A DNA stretch of 64,000 nucleotides, taken from contig CBDFHV010000080.1 in assembly GCA_965247705.1 (NCBI GenBank), positions 150,512-214,511 on the forward strand, read 5' to 3'. Under the pieces are notes generated by a model. It had not been told where the DNA came from. It did no database searches and was given only the letters and a program-made list of their open reading frames with translations. Origin of the DNA: CBDFHV01 sp965247705. GTDB taxonomy: Bacteria; Pseudomonadota; Alphaproteobacteria; Rhodospirillales; CAMCUA01. Below, in pieces: positions 1 through 8,922 of the stretch. Numbering within the stretch: position 1 is the stretch's first letter; every line of letters starts with the position of its first letter. The position numbers were made by a program, and so were the translations under genes.

Positions 1-209
1 GATTCGTGGACGGGGAAGACCTGCGAAATAGGCTCGGGCTCGGGGAGATCTTCCGGTTCCTCGAAATCCTCGGCACGGAAGAAGGATTCCAGAGATTTCG
101 GCTCGGCAAACATGGAATCGAGCTCATTCTCGGAAAGGGACGGACCCTCGTCCTCCGCCTGAGCGCCCCGTGTTTGAGCTTCGGCGTCGGCCCGCTCGGC
201 GGCGGTCAT
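1..209 (-). pseudogene. Truncated paralogue of the neighbouring zinc-ribbon membrane protein (runs off left edge)
   Basis: Read on the minus strand this frame gives MTAAERADAE, then SLSENELDSMFAEP, then EEPEDLPEPEPI and QVFPVHES. These match, in order, residues about 93-175 of the complete zinc-ribbon protein just to the right. The upstream half is missing: an in-frame TAG lies a few codons before the matching block, and no CxxC zinc-ribbon or proline-rich linker precedes it. The fragment continues beyond the window edge, where the membrane segment and C-terminal domain would be. It looks like a partial tandem duplication. A short protein starting at this ATG, or at a TTG about 39 bases upstream, cannot be excluded. 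Confidence 0.45.
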
Positions 210-358
210 GGTCTCCTCCGCTTCCGGTTCGGGCGCCAATTCCGAGGGCAACGTCTAGCAGATGAGCGATTAACGCGGCGGTTGCGTGGGGACCCGAACG
301 ATCAACATTTAGGGCTTGTCGCGCCCCTTGGCAAGGAGCGAAGACGGATCGGAGCCGA

Positions 359-1354
359 TCAGCCGCCCGGTTCGGCCATGGGCTGGGTAAACTCGGCGCC
401 GGCACTGCGGGCGAGGGGCGAGGGCTTTTTGAATATGGCCTTGAAACCGATGGTTTCGCCCGCCACCAGTTCGGGTTTCAGGGGCGCAATGATCGCCTCT
501 TGGAGCATCTCAGAACGAGAGTCCCTCAGGCTCACCAGGATCATCGGCACGGTCAGGGGCACGTCGGTCAAGTTGACGATGCTACCGCGTACCACCACCA
601 CGTCGGCGCCGTCCACCGTTTCCCACTCGGTTTTGGTGCCGCGGAAATCGAGGCCGTCCCCGAGCGCCGAGACCCCGAAGCCGACCAGGGCATAGACCGA
701 ATTGGCCCCCGGCCACAGGTCGACCACCTGTTTGCGGGCGACGATCAGCCCGCCGACGATGCCGCCGATCGCCAGCACCGCGATAAGCGCGATGACCCAG
801 GGTCGGCCCAGGTGGCGTTCCTCGCGCATGGATTCGGGGACGGTGAAGACCTGGGGAATGGGTTCGGGCTCGGGGATGTCTTCCGGTTCCTCGAAGTCCT
901 CGAGTTCCTCGACCTCTTCCTCATCCCCATCGGCGTAAGACGCCATCGCCTCCGGCTCGGCGAACATGGAGTCGAGTTCTTCCTGGGACAGGGAAGGGCC
1001 CTCTTCCTCCGCCGCCTCGGGACCTGGCGTCTGAGACTCAGCGATAACCTCGGCGGCCGCCCGCTCGGCGGCGGTCATGGGCTCGTCGGCTTCCGGTTCG
1101 GGCTCGGGCGCCGGTTCCGGAGGGGGCGGGGGCGGGGGCGGGGGTGCTGCGGCGGGTGGCGCTGCGGCGGGCGGCGCGGCGGGTCGCGGGCGCGGACGGG
1201 GCCGCGGCGGGGGTGGCGGGCGTCGGAGCGGTGCTGCGGGGGTCTGGTGCCAGACGTGGCCGCACTCGCCACACCGCACGTGGCGCCCTTCCGCGCCTAG
1301 GGACCCGGGATCAACATCGAACCGGGCGGAGCAGGCCGGGCAGGTTATAATCAT
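359..1354 (-). CDS. MJ0042-type zinc-ribbon protein with Pro-rich linker and one membrane segment (DUF3426-like)
   Basis: A 331-residue protein. It starts with a zinc ribbon carrying two CxxC pairs (Cys5, Cys8, Cys28, Cys31) of the MJ0042/zinc-ribbon_5 type. Residues 42-85 are almost all Pro, Arg and Ala; residues 86-175 are Glu/Asp-rich. A single hydrophobic segment spans about 186-206 and is followed by a C-terminal domain of about 120 residues resembling DUF3426. The likely topology is a cytoplasmic ribbon, one membrane anchor and a periplasmic domain. It is divergent from ftsE across about 140 bases, an arrangement known in alphaproteobacteria. The precise role is unknown; a link to the cell envelope is inferred from position. 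Confidence 0.8.
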   Translation of the reverse strand: MIITCPACSARFDVDPGSLGAEGRHVRCGECGHVWHQTPAAPLRRPPPPPRPRPRPRPAAPPAAAPPAAAPPPPPPPPPEPAPEPEPEADEPMTAAERAAAEVIAESQTPGPEAAEEEGPSLSQEELDSMFAEPEAMASYADGDEEEVEELEDFEEPEDIPEPEPIPQVFTVPESMREERHLGRPWVIALIAVLAIGGIVGGLIVARKQVVDLWPGANSVYALVGFGVSALGDGLDFRGTKTEWETVDGADVVVVRGSIVNLTDVPLTVPMILVSLRDSRSEMLQEAIIAPLKPELVAGETIGFKAIFKKPSPLARSAGAEFTQPMAEPGG

Positions 1355-1497
1355 CGCGTGCCGGATGTGTTAAGCTGTGGCCACTTATAGGCTTTCACCC
1401 TCGGCAAGGCAAGAAACCCGGGGGTGGACGGCGGTGGCGGTGGACGGCCGATTCGCCGGTCTGCCCCGGCCATCGATCGCGACCGGAGCACCATCCA

Positions 1498-2262
1498 TTG
1501 GCACAGGCCGAAGGCGACGACGTCATTCGATTCGAGAACGTCGGGCTGCGCTACGGCCTGGGGCCCGAGGTGCTGCAGGACGTGTCGTTCACTCTCGGCG
1601 CGGGTTCGTTTCATTTTCTGGTCGGACCCAGCGGCGCCGGCAAGTCGTCCCTGCTGCGGCTCATGTACCTGGCCCTCAAGCCGACCCGAGGCCTGATCAC
1701 CGTGTTCGGCCGCGAAATCGCGACGACCCCGCGCCGGGAACTGCCCGCTCTCAGACGGCGCATCGGGGTGGTTTTCCAAGATTTCCGCCTGCTGGGCCAT
1801 CTATCCACGTTCGACAACGTGGCGTTGCCCATGCGGGTCGCGGGTACCCGCGAGGAAGAAGTGCGGCGCCACGTCAACGAACTCCTCACCTGGGTCGGCC
1901 TCAAGGACCATGTGGACGCCCGACCGCCGACCCTATCGGGTGGCCAGCAGCAGCGGGTGGCCATCGCCCGCGCCGTCATCACGCGGCCCCGCATTCTGTT
2001 GGCCGACGAACCCACCGGCAACGTGGACGACCAGATGGGTTTGCGCCTGATGCACTTGTTCGTCGAGCTCAACAAGCTTGGAACCACCGTAATCATCGCC
2101 ACCCACAACGAAGCGCTGGTGCACCGCCTGGATCGCCCCTGTCTGTGGCTTGTTGACGGGCGGGTCGAGGAGGGTGGCGCCACCGGACCGGACGGCGGCC
2201 TCGATTTTGAGGATACATTCACCCTCATCAACCGAAAGCGGGCCTCCGGCACGGCGGCCTGA
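1498..2262 (+). CDS. ftsE: Cell division ATP-binding protein FtsE
   Basis: An ABC-transporter ATPase of 254 residues. It has Walker A GPSGAGKS at 43-50, the signature LSGGQQQR near 146, and Walker B ILLADEPTGNVD around 165-177. The TGN after Walker B is typical of FtsE/LolD-type ATPases. FtsE binds FtsX at the inner membrane and drives activation of septal peptidoglycan hydrolases. The start is a TTG directly before AQAEGDDVI; longer in-frame starts would add non-homologous sequence. ftsX follows after 18 bases, so the two are surely cotranscribed. Confidence 0.93.
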   Translation: MAQAEGDDVIRFENVGLRYGLGPEVLQDVSFTLGAGSFHFLVGPSGAGKSSLLRLMYLALKPTRGLITVFGREIATTPRRELPALRRRIGVVFQDFRLLGHLSTFDNVALPMRVAGTREEEVRRHVNELLTWVGLKDHVDARPPTLSGGQQQRVAIARAVITRPRILLADEPTGNVDDQMGLRLMHLFVELNKLGTTVIIATHNEALVHRLDRPCLWLVDGRVEEGGATGPDGGLDFEDTFTLINRKRASGTAA

Positions 2263-2280
2263 CGGGAAATCGAGGGACCC

Positions 2281-3159
2281 ATGCTGTCGCGACGCACCGA
2301 CTTTCCCATACACCGGGATTCCCTGTCGTCGTTCTTGCCGTGGCTGATCGCCTTCATGGTGTTTCTCGGTGTTCTGGCCCTTGCCGGCATGCTGGCACTC
2401 GACGACCTGGCGGCGCGATGGGACCGGGGCATGGCGGGGACCCTGACGGTCCAGGCGCCGGCCGAAGCCGATGCCGCCGACGGCGCCCGCCGGGTGGCGG
2501 AGGCGGTGCGTCTGCTGACGGCGGTCCCCGAGGTGGCGCGGGCGGCGCCGGTGCCGGCCGCCGCCGTGGCGAGCCTTCTGGCGCCTTGGCTGGGCGGCGG
2601 CGAGGTGGCCGAACTTCCCCTGCCCTACCTCATCGACGTGGAGCTGCTGTCCGGGGCGGAGGTGGATGCCGAGGCCTTGCGCGTCCGGCTCGCCGGGGTG
2701 CTGCCTGGGGTTACCGTCGACGATCACCGGGTGTGGCTGGACCGGATCCTGCGACTGATTCGGGCCGCCGAGATGCTGGCGCTCGCCGTCCTGTCCCTGA
2801 TCGGCCTCAGTATGATCGGCACCGTCGTCTTTACCACCCGCAGCGGACTGGCAGTGCATCGGGAGGCCATCGAACTGCTGCATCTGATCGGCGCCCAGGA
2901 CACCTACATCGCCCGCCAGTTCGCCGGGCGCGCCCTGTGGCTGGGGATGAAAGGGGGGCTGATGGGCCTCCTCATGGCGGGCCCGACACTGGCCGGCCTG
3001 GTGGTTCTGGCGCGCCGCGTGGAGCCGGAGCTGCTGCCGGAAATCGGGGTGTCGCCCCTCACCTGGGGTCTGCTGGCCGCGCCACCCCTGGCGACCGCGC
3101 TGATCGCCACGGTCACGGCGCGGATTACGGTTGTCCGCACCCTGACCCGCATGCTGTGA
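2281..3159 (+). CDS. ftsX: Cell division permease-like protein FtsX
   Basis: A 292-residue inner-membrane protein with the FtsX plan. A short cytoplasmic N-terminus leads to a first membrane segment near residues 20-41. An Ala-rich periplasmic domain spans about 42-155, then three more membrane segments lie near 160-185, 215-245 and 260-280. It partners FtsE to couple ATP hydrolysis to septal wall hydrolase control. A GAGGG ribosome site sits five bases before the ATG. The periplasmic domain is poorly conserved in this family, so the call leans on topology and on linkage to ftsE. Confidence 0.9.
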   Translation: MLSRRTDFPIHRDSLSSFLPWLIAFMVFLGVLALAGMLALDDLAARWDRGMAGTLTVQAPAEADAADGARRVAEAVRLLTAVPEVARAAPVPAAAVASLLAPWLGGGEVAELPLPYLIDVELLSGAEVDAEALRVRLAGVLPGVTVDDHRVWLDRILRLIRAAEMLALAVLSLIGLSMIGTVVFTTRSGLAVHREAIELLHLIGAQDTYIARQFAGRALWLGMKGGLMGLLMAGPTLAGLVVLARRVEPELLPEIGVSPLTWGLLAAPPLATALIATVTARITVVRTLTRML

Positions 3160-3181
3160 GGCCGATCGTGACGGTGCCGCC

Positions 3182-3826
3182 TTGAGTTCGCCCCCGCGCC
3201 GCCGACGCCGCGGCCGACGGCTGCTGTTGCTGGGCTTGTCCCTCCTGTGCGCCGCCCTCGTCGCATGGGTCTGGGGCCTGTTCCGGTTCGCCGACACGTT
3301 GCCGCGATCGATCGCCGACGGCGAGACCCATACCGACGCCATCGTCGTGCTCACCGGCGGCAGCGGTCGGCTGGCGGCGGGCCTGGTCCTGCTGGCCGAG
3401 GATAGGGCGCGAAAGCTCTTCGTTTCCGGCGTCTATCGGGGGGTCGACGTGGAACAACTGCTGGAGATCTCCCGCCAGACGCCGGAGGAACTGCGGTGCT
3501 GCATCGAGATCGGCCACGTGGCCGACAGTACCGCCGGCAACGCCGCCGAGACCGCCGCCTGGATGAAGCGCAACGATTTCCACTCGCTCCGCGTGGTCAC
3601 CTCGGGCTATCACCTGCCCCGGAGCCTGCTGGAGTTTCGCCATGCCCTGCCGGAGGTGCGCCTGTTGCCCCACCCTGTGTTCGCCGAACACGTCAAGCGG
3701 GACCGCTGGTGGTCCTGGCCGGGAACGGCACGCTTGATCGTCGGCGAATACAGCAAGTATCTGGTCGCCCGAGTGCGCGTCCGGTTCGAATCGACGCTCG
3801 GGCTCGACCCCGCGGCCACTCCCTGA
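3182..3826 (+). CDS. YdcF/SanA-like DUF218 membrane protein
   Basis: A 214-residue protein. It has an Arg-rich N-terminus, one membrane segment (about residues 15-37) and a DUF218 domain starting with DAIVVLTGG near residue 50. Other family marks are the segments KLFVSG and TAGNAAETAAW and the later VVTSGYHLPRS. DUF218 proteins (YdcF, SanA, ElyC) act at the envelope, some in undecaprenyl-phosphate or barrier functions; the substrate here is not known. The start is a TTG. It lies 22 bases after ftsX and 17 before plsC, so it is probably part of the same operon. Confidence 0.8.
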   Translation: MSSPPRRRRRGRRLLLLGLSLLCAALVAWVWGLFRFADTLPRSIADGETHTDAIVVLTGGSGRLAAGLVLLAEDRARKLFVSGVYRGVDVEQLLEISRQTPEELRCCIEIGHVADSTAGNAAETAAWMKRNDFHSLRVVTSGYHLPRSLLEFRHALPEVRLLPHPVFAEHVKRDRWWSWPGTARLIVGEYSKYLVARVRVRFESTLGLDPAATP

Positions 3827-3843
3827 ACCATGGGAGGTAACCG

Positions 3844-4614
3844 TTGACGGCCCTGCGTTCGCTCCTGTTCAACATTGGCATGGTGCTGTCGATGTTGGGC
3901 ACCATGATGTTGATGCTGGCACTGATGCCCCTGCCGCGGCGCTACATGGTGGGCGTCGTCCGCGGCTGGACCCGCCTCACCCCGCCCTTCCTGCGAGTCA
4001 TGGTCGGCATCCGCCACGAAATTCGGGGCCGGGATAATATTCCCGACGGCCCAGCCATCTATGCATCCAAGCACCAGTCGGCCTGGGACACCATGGCCAT
4101 GTTCCTGCCGTTCGACGACCCGGCCTACGTCATCAAGAAAGAGCTGATCGATCTGCCGCTTTACGGCTGGTTCGCCCGCAAATGCGAAGTCATCGGAGTC
4201 GACCGCAAGGGCGGCACGGCGGCCCTGCGCAAGATGGTGGCCGACACCAAGGCGATCCTGGCCGCCGGCCGGCCGGTGATCATTTTCCCCGAGGGCACCC
4301 GCGCGGCACCGGACCAGCACCTCAAGTTCCACTCTGGTGTCGCCGCCCTTTACGCCCAGTGCGGGGTGCCGGTGGTGCCGGTGGCCTTGAACTCGGGCCT
4401 CTTCTGGAGCCGGCGCAGTTTCGTCAAGCGCCCGGGTCGGATCGTGGTGGCGTTCCTGCCACCCATCGCGCCGGGCCTGGATCGCAAGGCCTTCATGGCC
4501 GAACTTCAGAGCCGCATCGGGACCGCCACCGATGGCCTGGTGGCCGAGGCGCGGGAACGCTTTCCCCACCTGCCGGGGCCGGAGGCGCCGCCAGGCCAAG
4601 CCGACACCCCCTGA
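3844..4614 (+). CDS. plsC: 1-acyl-sn-glycerol-3-phosphate acyltransferase
   Basis: A 256-residue member of the PlsC/LPLAT family, which transfers an acyl group to lysophosphatidic acid to make phosphatidic acid at the inner membrane. The catalytic HxxxxD motif is HQSAWD at 77-82, and the substrate-binding FPEGTR is at 148-153. An N-terminal hydrophobic stretch (about 8-30) fits membrane association. The TTG start is preceded by a good GGGAGGTAA ribosome site. It closes the ftsE-ftsX-ydcF-like group. Confidence 0.9.
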   Translation: MTALRSLLFNIGMVLSMLGTMMLMLALMPLPRRYMVGVVRGWTRLTPPFLRVMVGIRHEIRGRDNIPDGPAIYASKHQSAWDTMAMFLPFDDPAYVIKKELIDLPLYGWFARKCEVIGVDRKGGTAALRKMVADTKAILAAGRPVIIFPEGTRAAPDQHLKFHSGVAALYAQCGVPVVPVALNSGLFWSRRSFVKRPGRIVVAFLPPIAPGLDRKAFMAELQSRIGTATDGLVAEARERFPHLPGPEAPPGQADTP

Positions 4615-4743
4615 AGCCGTGGACAGGTGCGGCACCAATCCCGGGAATCACGCGGACAAGTGCTGTCCGCGAGGCCCCGCGCGAGCCCCATCCAGCGCCG
4701 CGCCTGTGTGTGGCCAGGGGAAAACATTTCAAGAACATTTCGG

Positions 4744-4772
4744 TTGACGGAAGCCACGGGCGCGCCTAGAAT
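4744..4772 (+). promoter_or_regulatory. Predicted sigma-70 promoter of nrdJ
   Basis: TTGACG (4744-4749) and TAGAAT (4767-4772) are separated by exactly 17 bases, close to the housekeeping consensus. The predicted transcript would start near 4780 and leave a leader of about 60 bases before the nrdJ ATG. That is too short for a cobalamin riboswitch. The promoter also argues against the longer in-frame GTG start upstream. Confidence 0.65.
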
Positions 4773-4842
4773 ATTGTCGGCAAGCCCTTGGGAATCCACG
4801 AATTCCCGCCAAGGGCGTCCTCTTGCACGGCGTCAGGTTCCC

Positions 4843-7200
4843 ATGGTCGACGTGGCCGCCATCTCCCAACAGATCTGGGACATGAAGTACCGCCTGAAGG
4901 ACAGCGGCGGGGAACCGGTGGACAAGGCCATCCCCGATACCTGGCGCCGGGTGGCCCGGGCACTGGCCGCCCCCGAGGCCAAGCCCGAGGACTGGGAGGC
5001 ACCCTTCTACGAGGCGCTGGAGGACTTCCGCTTCCTGCCGGCGGGGCGCATCTTCGCCGGCGCCGGCAGCCCCCGCAACGTCACCCTGTTCAACTGCTTC
5101 GTCATGGGCGACGTCCCCGACGACATGGCCGGCATCTTCGACGGCCTGAAGGAAGCGGCCCTGACCCTGCAACAGGGCGGCGGCATCGGCTACGACTTCT
5201 CCACCCTGCGGCCCAAGGGGGCGGCGGTGCACGGGGTGGGGGCCGACGCCTCCGGTCCGCTGACCTTCATGGACGTCTGGGACGCCATGTGCCGCACCAT
5301 CATGAGCGCCGGGTCGCGCCGCGGCGCCATGATGGCGACCATGGGCTGCGATCATCCGGACATCGAGGCCTTCATCGACGCCAAGCGGGAGCCGGGGCGG
5401 CTGCGCATGTTCAACCTGTCGGTGCTGGTCACCGACGCCTTCATGAAGGCGGTGAAGGAAGACGCCGACTGGGAACTGACCTTCGCCGGCACCGCCCGCA
5501 AGAGCCTGCGCGCCCGCGACCTGTGGGACCGCATCATGCGCGCCACCTACGCCTATGCCGAGCCGGGGGTGATCTTCATCGACGCCATCAACCGGCGGAA
5601 TAATTTATACTACACCGAATCAATTCATAGTTGTAATCCATGTGGCGAACAGCCGCTCCCCCCCTATGGCGCCTGCCTGCTGGGTTCGGTCAACCTGGCC
5701 CGCCTGGTGGAAGCGCCGTTCACCGATGGGGCGCGCCTGGACGAAGACCGACTGGCGGGTCTGGTCCGCGTCGCCGTTCGGATGCTGGACAACGCCATCG
5801 AGGTGTCCCGCTTTCCCCTCGAGGCCCAGGACCGGGAGGCGCGGGCCAAGCGGCGCATCGGCCTCGGCGTTACCGGGCTGGCCGACGCGCTGATCCTGTG
5901 TGGGGCCCGTTACGGCGGGCGGGAGGCGGTCTCCCTGACCGAACGCTGGATGGGCACCGTGCAGCGGGCGGCCTATCTGGCGTCCACCGAACTGGCCGCC
6001 GAGAAGGGCCCTTTCCCCCTGTTCGACAAGGAGAAATACCTGGCCGGGGAATCCATTCAGGGGTTGGACGAGGACGTGCGCCGGGCCATCGCCCGCCACG
6101 GCATCCGCAACGCGCTGCTGACCTCGGTGGCGCCCACGGGGACCATCTCGCTGTTTGCCGACAACGTATCCTCGGGGCTGGAGCCGGTGTTCAGCTTCAA
6201 CTACAGCCGCCACGTGCTGATGCCCGACGGCCAGCGCCGGGAAGAGGCGGTGAGCGATTACGCCTATCGCCTATATAAGCGCACCTTTGGCGAGGAGACC
6301 CGCCTGCCCGCCTATTTCGTCGACGCACAGTCCCTGACCCCCACCGACCACCTGGTTATGCAGGCGGCGGTGCAGAAGTACGTGGACAGTGCCGTCTCGA
6401 AGACCATCAACTGCCCGGAAAGCATCTCCTTCGAGGATTTCAAGGACATCTATCAGCAGGCCTACGAACTGGACTGCAAGGGCTGCACCACCTACCGGCC
6501 CAACGAAATTACCGGCGCCGTGCTGGAGGTGAAACCCGACGCGGCGCCGGCGGCGGGGAGCCAGGCCGAACTGCCTCTGGAGGCGCCCGGTCGCAACGCC
6601 GTGCCCGTGGACGCGGGCGATTCCGGTGCCGTGGTCTACATGACGCGGCCCCTCGACCGGCCCGAGGCCCTGCCCGGCGCCACCTACAAGGTGCGCTGGC
6701 CGGAAAGCGACCACGCCATCTACATCACCATCAACGACATCATCCAGGACAGCCGGCGGCGGCCGTTCGAGGTGTTCATCAATTCCAAGAACATGGACCA
6801 CTTCGCCTGGACCGTCGGCCTGACCCGCATGATTTCGGCGGTGTTCCGGCGCGGCGGCGACGTGTCGTTCGTGGTCGACGAGCTGAAAGCGGTGTTCGAT
6901 CCCCGGGGCGGCCAATGGGTGGCCGGACGCTACGTGCCCAGTCTGCTGGCGGCCATCGGCGAAGTGATCGAGCGCCACATGCTCGACATCGGCTTCCTCA
7001 AGGCGCAGGGAGAACTGGCCAACCCGGCCGACGGGGCGGAAATCAGGGTCCTGGCCCTGACCGGCACCGGTAATGGTCCAGGAGAGCGGCGGAGCCTTGG
7101 TGGTCCCTTCGGCCAGTGCCCCAAATGCGGCGCGCCGACCCTGATCCGTCAGGAGGGCTGCGACCTCTGCACCTCGTGTGGCTATTCCAAATGTAGCTAG
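4843..7200 (+). CDS. nrdJ: Class II (adenosylcobalamin-dependent) ribonucleoside-diphosphate reductase
   Basis: A 785-residue class II ribonucleotide reductase that makes deoxyribonucleotides without oxygen, using adenosylcobalamin. Visible marks are LFNCFV with Cys85 (first redox-active cysteine), LQQGGGIGYDFS, NPCGEQPLPPYG around Cys267, APTGTISLFADN, and a TSCPD-type domain in the last third. A Cys-rich tail (Cys759, 762, 773, 776, 779, 784) probably binds metal or relays electrons. The ATG was chosen because the strong promoter lies inside any longer version. Codons for residues 253-267 are strikingly AT-rich compared with the rest. The stop codon TAG is completed by the first base of an inserted IS630 element. 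Confidence 0.92.
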   Translation: MVDVAAISQQIWDMKYRLKDSGGEPVDKAIPDTWRRVARALAAPEAKPEDWEAPFYEALEDFRFLPAGRIFAGAGSPRNVTLFNCFVMGDVPDDMAGIFDGLKEAALTLQQGGGIGYDFSTLRPKGAAVHGVGADASGPLTFMDVWDAMCRTIMSAGSRRGAMMATMGCDHPDIEAFIDAKREPGRLRMFNLSVLVTDAFMKAVKEDADWELTFAGTARKSLRARDLWDRIMRATYAYAEPGVIFIDAINRRNNLYYTESIHSCNPCGEQPLPPYGACLLGSVNLARLVEAPFTDGARLDEDRLAGLVRVAVRMLDNAIEVSRFPLEAQDREARAKRRIGLGVTGLADALILCGARYGGREAVSLTERWMGTVQRAAYLASTELAAEKGPFPLFDKEKYLAGESIQGLDEDVRRAIARHGIRNALLTSVAPTGTISLFADNVSSGLEPVFSFNYSRHVLMPDGQRREEAVSDYAYRLYKRTFGEETRLPAYFVDAQSLTPTDHLVMQAAVQKYVDSAVSKTINCPESISFEDFKDIYQQAYELDCKGCTTYRPNEITGAVLEVKPDAAPAAGSQAELPLEAPGRNAVPVDAGDSGAVVYMTRPLDRPEALPGATYKVRWPESDHAIYITINDIIQDSRRRPFEVFINSKNMDHFAWTVGLTRMISAVFRRGGDVSFVVDELKAVFDPRGGQWVAGRYVPSLLAAIGEVIERHMLDIGFLKAQGELANPADGAEIRVLALTGTGNGPGERRSLGGPFGQCPKCGAPTLIRQEGCDLCTSCGYSKCS

Positions 7201-8251
7201 AGCAATTTCATTGAAGGATGATTCAGAAAGGGGATTCCCATTCTGATCTTGTTCTGATTCCCTTTGTTATAGATTCGCAAAGGGAGTTTCCGATGAGCAA
7301 AGCCTACTCGGCAGACCTTCGGCAACGGATCGTGGATGCGATTGATGGCGGGGCTTCGCGGCGCCAGGCGGCGAGGCGATTTGGCGTCAGCGTCAGTTCG
7401 GCGATCCGCTACGCTCGGCGCTGGCGGGAGACGGGCAGCGTTCAGGCGGCTGCGATGGGCGCACCCAAGGGCTCGAAGCTTGACCCTCATGAGGATTGGT
7501 TGTTGACGCAGATCGACGCGGCGCCGGACCTCACGCTTGAAGAGATCATTGCCCGGTTGAGCTCGGAAAAGGGCGTCAAGAGCAGTATTGGGGGATTGTG
7601 GAACTTCTTCCATCGTCACGGCATCAGCTTTAAAAAAAACCGCGCACGCAGCCGAGCAGGAACGTCCTGACGTCGCCGAGAACCGGCGATTGTGGCGCGC
7701 GCAACAGCCGGCGCTCGACCCGACCCGGCTGGTCTTCATCGACGAGACCGGTGCCAACACCAAGATGGCGCGCCTTCGCGGGCGGTGCCGGCGCGGCGAG
7801 CGTCTGGTCGCCGCCGTGCCGCATGGCCACTGGAAGACGATGACCTTCGTTGCCGGGCTGCGTCACGATGGCATCGCCGCACCGTTCGTCGTTGATCGCC
7901 CGATGAACGGCGCCATCTTCAGGCTCTGGGTGGAACGTTGTTTGGTCCCGACGCTGGCGCAAGGCGACATCGTCGTCATGGACAACCTGTCCTCACACAA
8001 AGTCACCGGCGTACGCGAGGCCATCGAGGCGGCGGGCGCCAAACTGGCCTATCTGCCGGCCTACTCACCCGACTTCAATCCGATCGAACAGTTCTTCGCA
8101 AAGCTCAAGGCGATGCTCAGAAAAGCCGCCGTGCGAACCATCGATGACCTGTGGCGCGCCATCGGAGATATCATCAACACCATCAGGCCAAACGAATGCG
8201 CCAACTATTTTGCAAACTCAGGATATGAACCAAATTAAAGTGAAAGTTCTC
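7200..8251 (+). mobile_element. IS630-family insertion sequence
   Basis: A 1052-bp element flanked by TA on both sides (7198-7199 and 8252-8253), the usual target duplication for IS630. The imperfect terminal inverted repeats read GAGCAATTTCATT on the left and GAGAACTTTCACT (reverse complement) on the right. The left TA belongs to the nrdJ TAG stop codon; after insertion the element's first G restores TAG, so NrdJ is unchanged. One transposase gene in two frames lies inside. Confidence 0.85.
7293..8238 (+). CDS. IS630-family transposase in two overlapping frames
   Basis: The first frame (ATG at 7293 to about 7670) encodes a helix-turn-helix DNA-binding part (RRQAARRFGVSVSSAIRYARRW). The second (about 7640-8238) encodes the DDE domain: LVFIDETGAN, then VVMDNLSSHK, then SPDFNPIEQFFAKLK. 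The frames join at a run of eight A residues (7632-7639) in the sequence for FKK, where family members read FKK(K)T. Losing one A, or gaining two by slippage, would give one full protein. Whether this is programmed slippage or a disabling indel cannot be told from sequence alone. Confidence 0.85.
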
Positions 8252-8263
8252 TAGTACCAAGGT

Positions 8264-8635
8264 TCAGCCGAAAAGCGTGCGGTACAGCATCCGGCCGGGC
8301 GCCAAGGCGAAGGCCCCGGCGATCAGCAGGCCCAGGAACGTACCGACCATCCAGGCGCGATGCTGCTTCACCCTGCCGCGGCGAATGGCCAGGAAGCCCA
8401 TGGTGATGGCGAACAGGGTCCATGCCGCCAACAGATGAAGCCAGCTCAAGTCGCCGTCTTGAACCTGGCGAACCCCGAACGAGCCGATCGCGACCACCGA
8501 TATCAGCCCGACCCAGACCCGGCCCATGGCCTTGTGCGCCGGCGTGCCCTTGGTCCGCAAAAGGATCGTCGCGCCCACGGTCAGGGCCGCGAGCGCGCTG
8601 AAGAGGTGCAGGGCGATGGGGACGCTCACGGTCAT
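8264..8635 (-). CDS. Small four-helix membrane protein, DUF2306-like
   Basis: A 123-residue protein beginning MTVSVPIALHLFSAL, with four evident hydrophobic segments (about 8-28, 42-60, 70-88 and 98-116). The motif KGTPAHKAMGRVWV near residue 30 and the HRAWM segment near 93 are characteristic of DUF2306 membrane proteins. The biochemical role is unknown. A longer start 19 codons upstream would add an Arg-rich unrelated stretch and was not used. The gene converges on nrdJ; the IS630 insertion now separates them. Confidence 0.65.
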   Translation of the reverse strand: MTVSVPIALHLFSALAALTVGATILLRTKGTPAHKAMGRVWVGLISVVAIGSFGVRQVQDGDLSWLHLLAAWTLFAITMGFLAIRRGRVKQHRAWMVGTFLGLLIAGAFALAPGRMLYRTLFG

Positions 8636-8922
8636 CCGCGGTCGACGCCGTCGGGATTGCCAAGGCAGAAGACGGTCCCGAATCGTGCACACGTCGCGGC
8701 CATGACAGGTCCTGTTTTCGCCACGTCACCGCGCCGTCTTCACCGGGCATGCAGCTCTGAAGTCGCCGGGAGCCGCCAGCGCCTAGCGGCAACAACGCAG
8801 CCACTTTGATTCACCCGTGCCTATCCGGTCAAGACAGACACCCACGACACATAGAGGTGGTCCCCGAATCTAGGACAGATGTGTTAGGTGGGATCCGGCC
8901 TTTATGATGAGGATCTCGGAGT

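Noticed and set aside
4627..4842. A 72-codon N-terminal extension of nrdJ from a GTG
   Set aside because: The extension contains the predicted promoter and does not resemble the family N-terminus, which begins near MVDVAAISQQIW.
4773..4842. Cobalamin riboswitch upstream of the B12-dependent nrdJ
   Set aside because: The predicted leader is only about 60 bases and I see no B12-box-like element, so there is no room for the fold.
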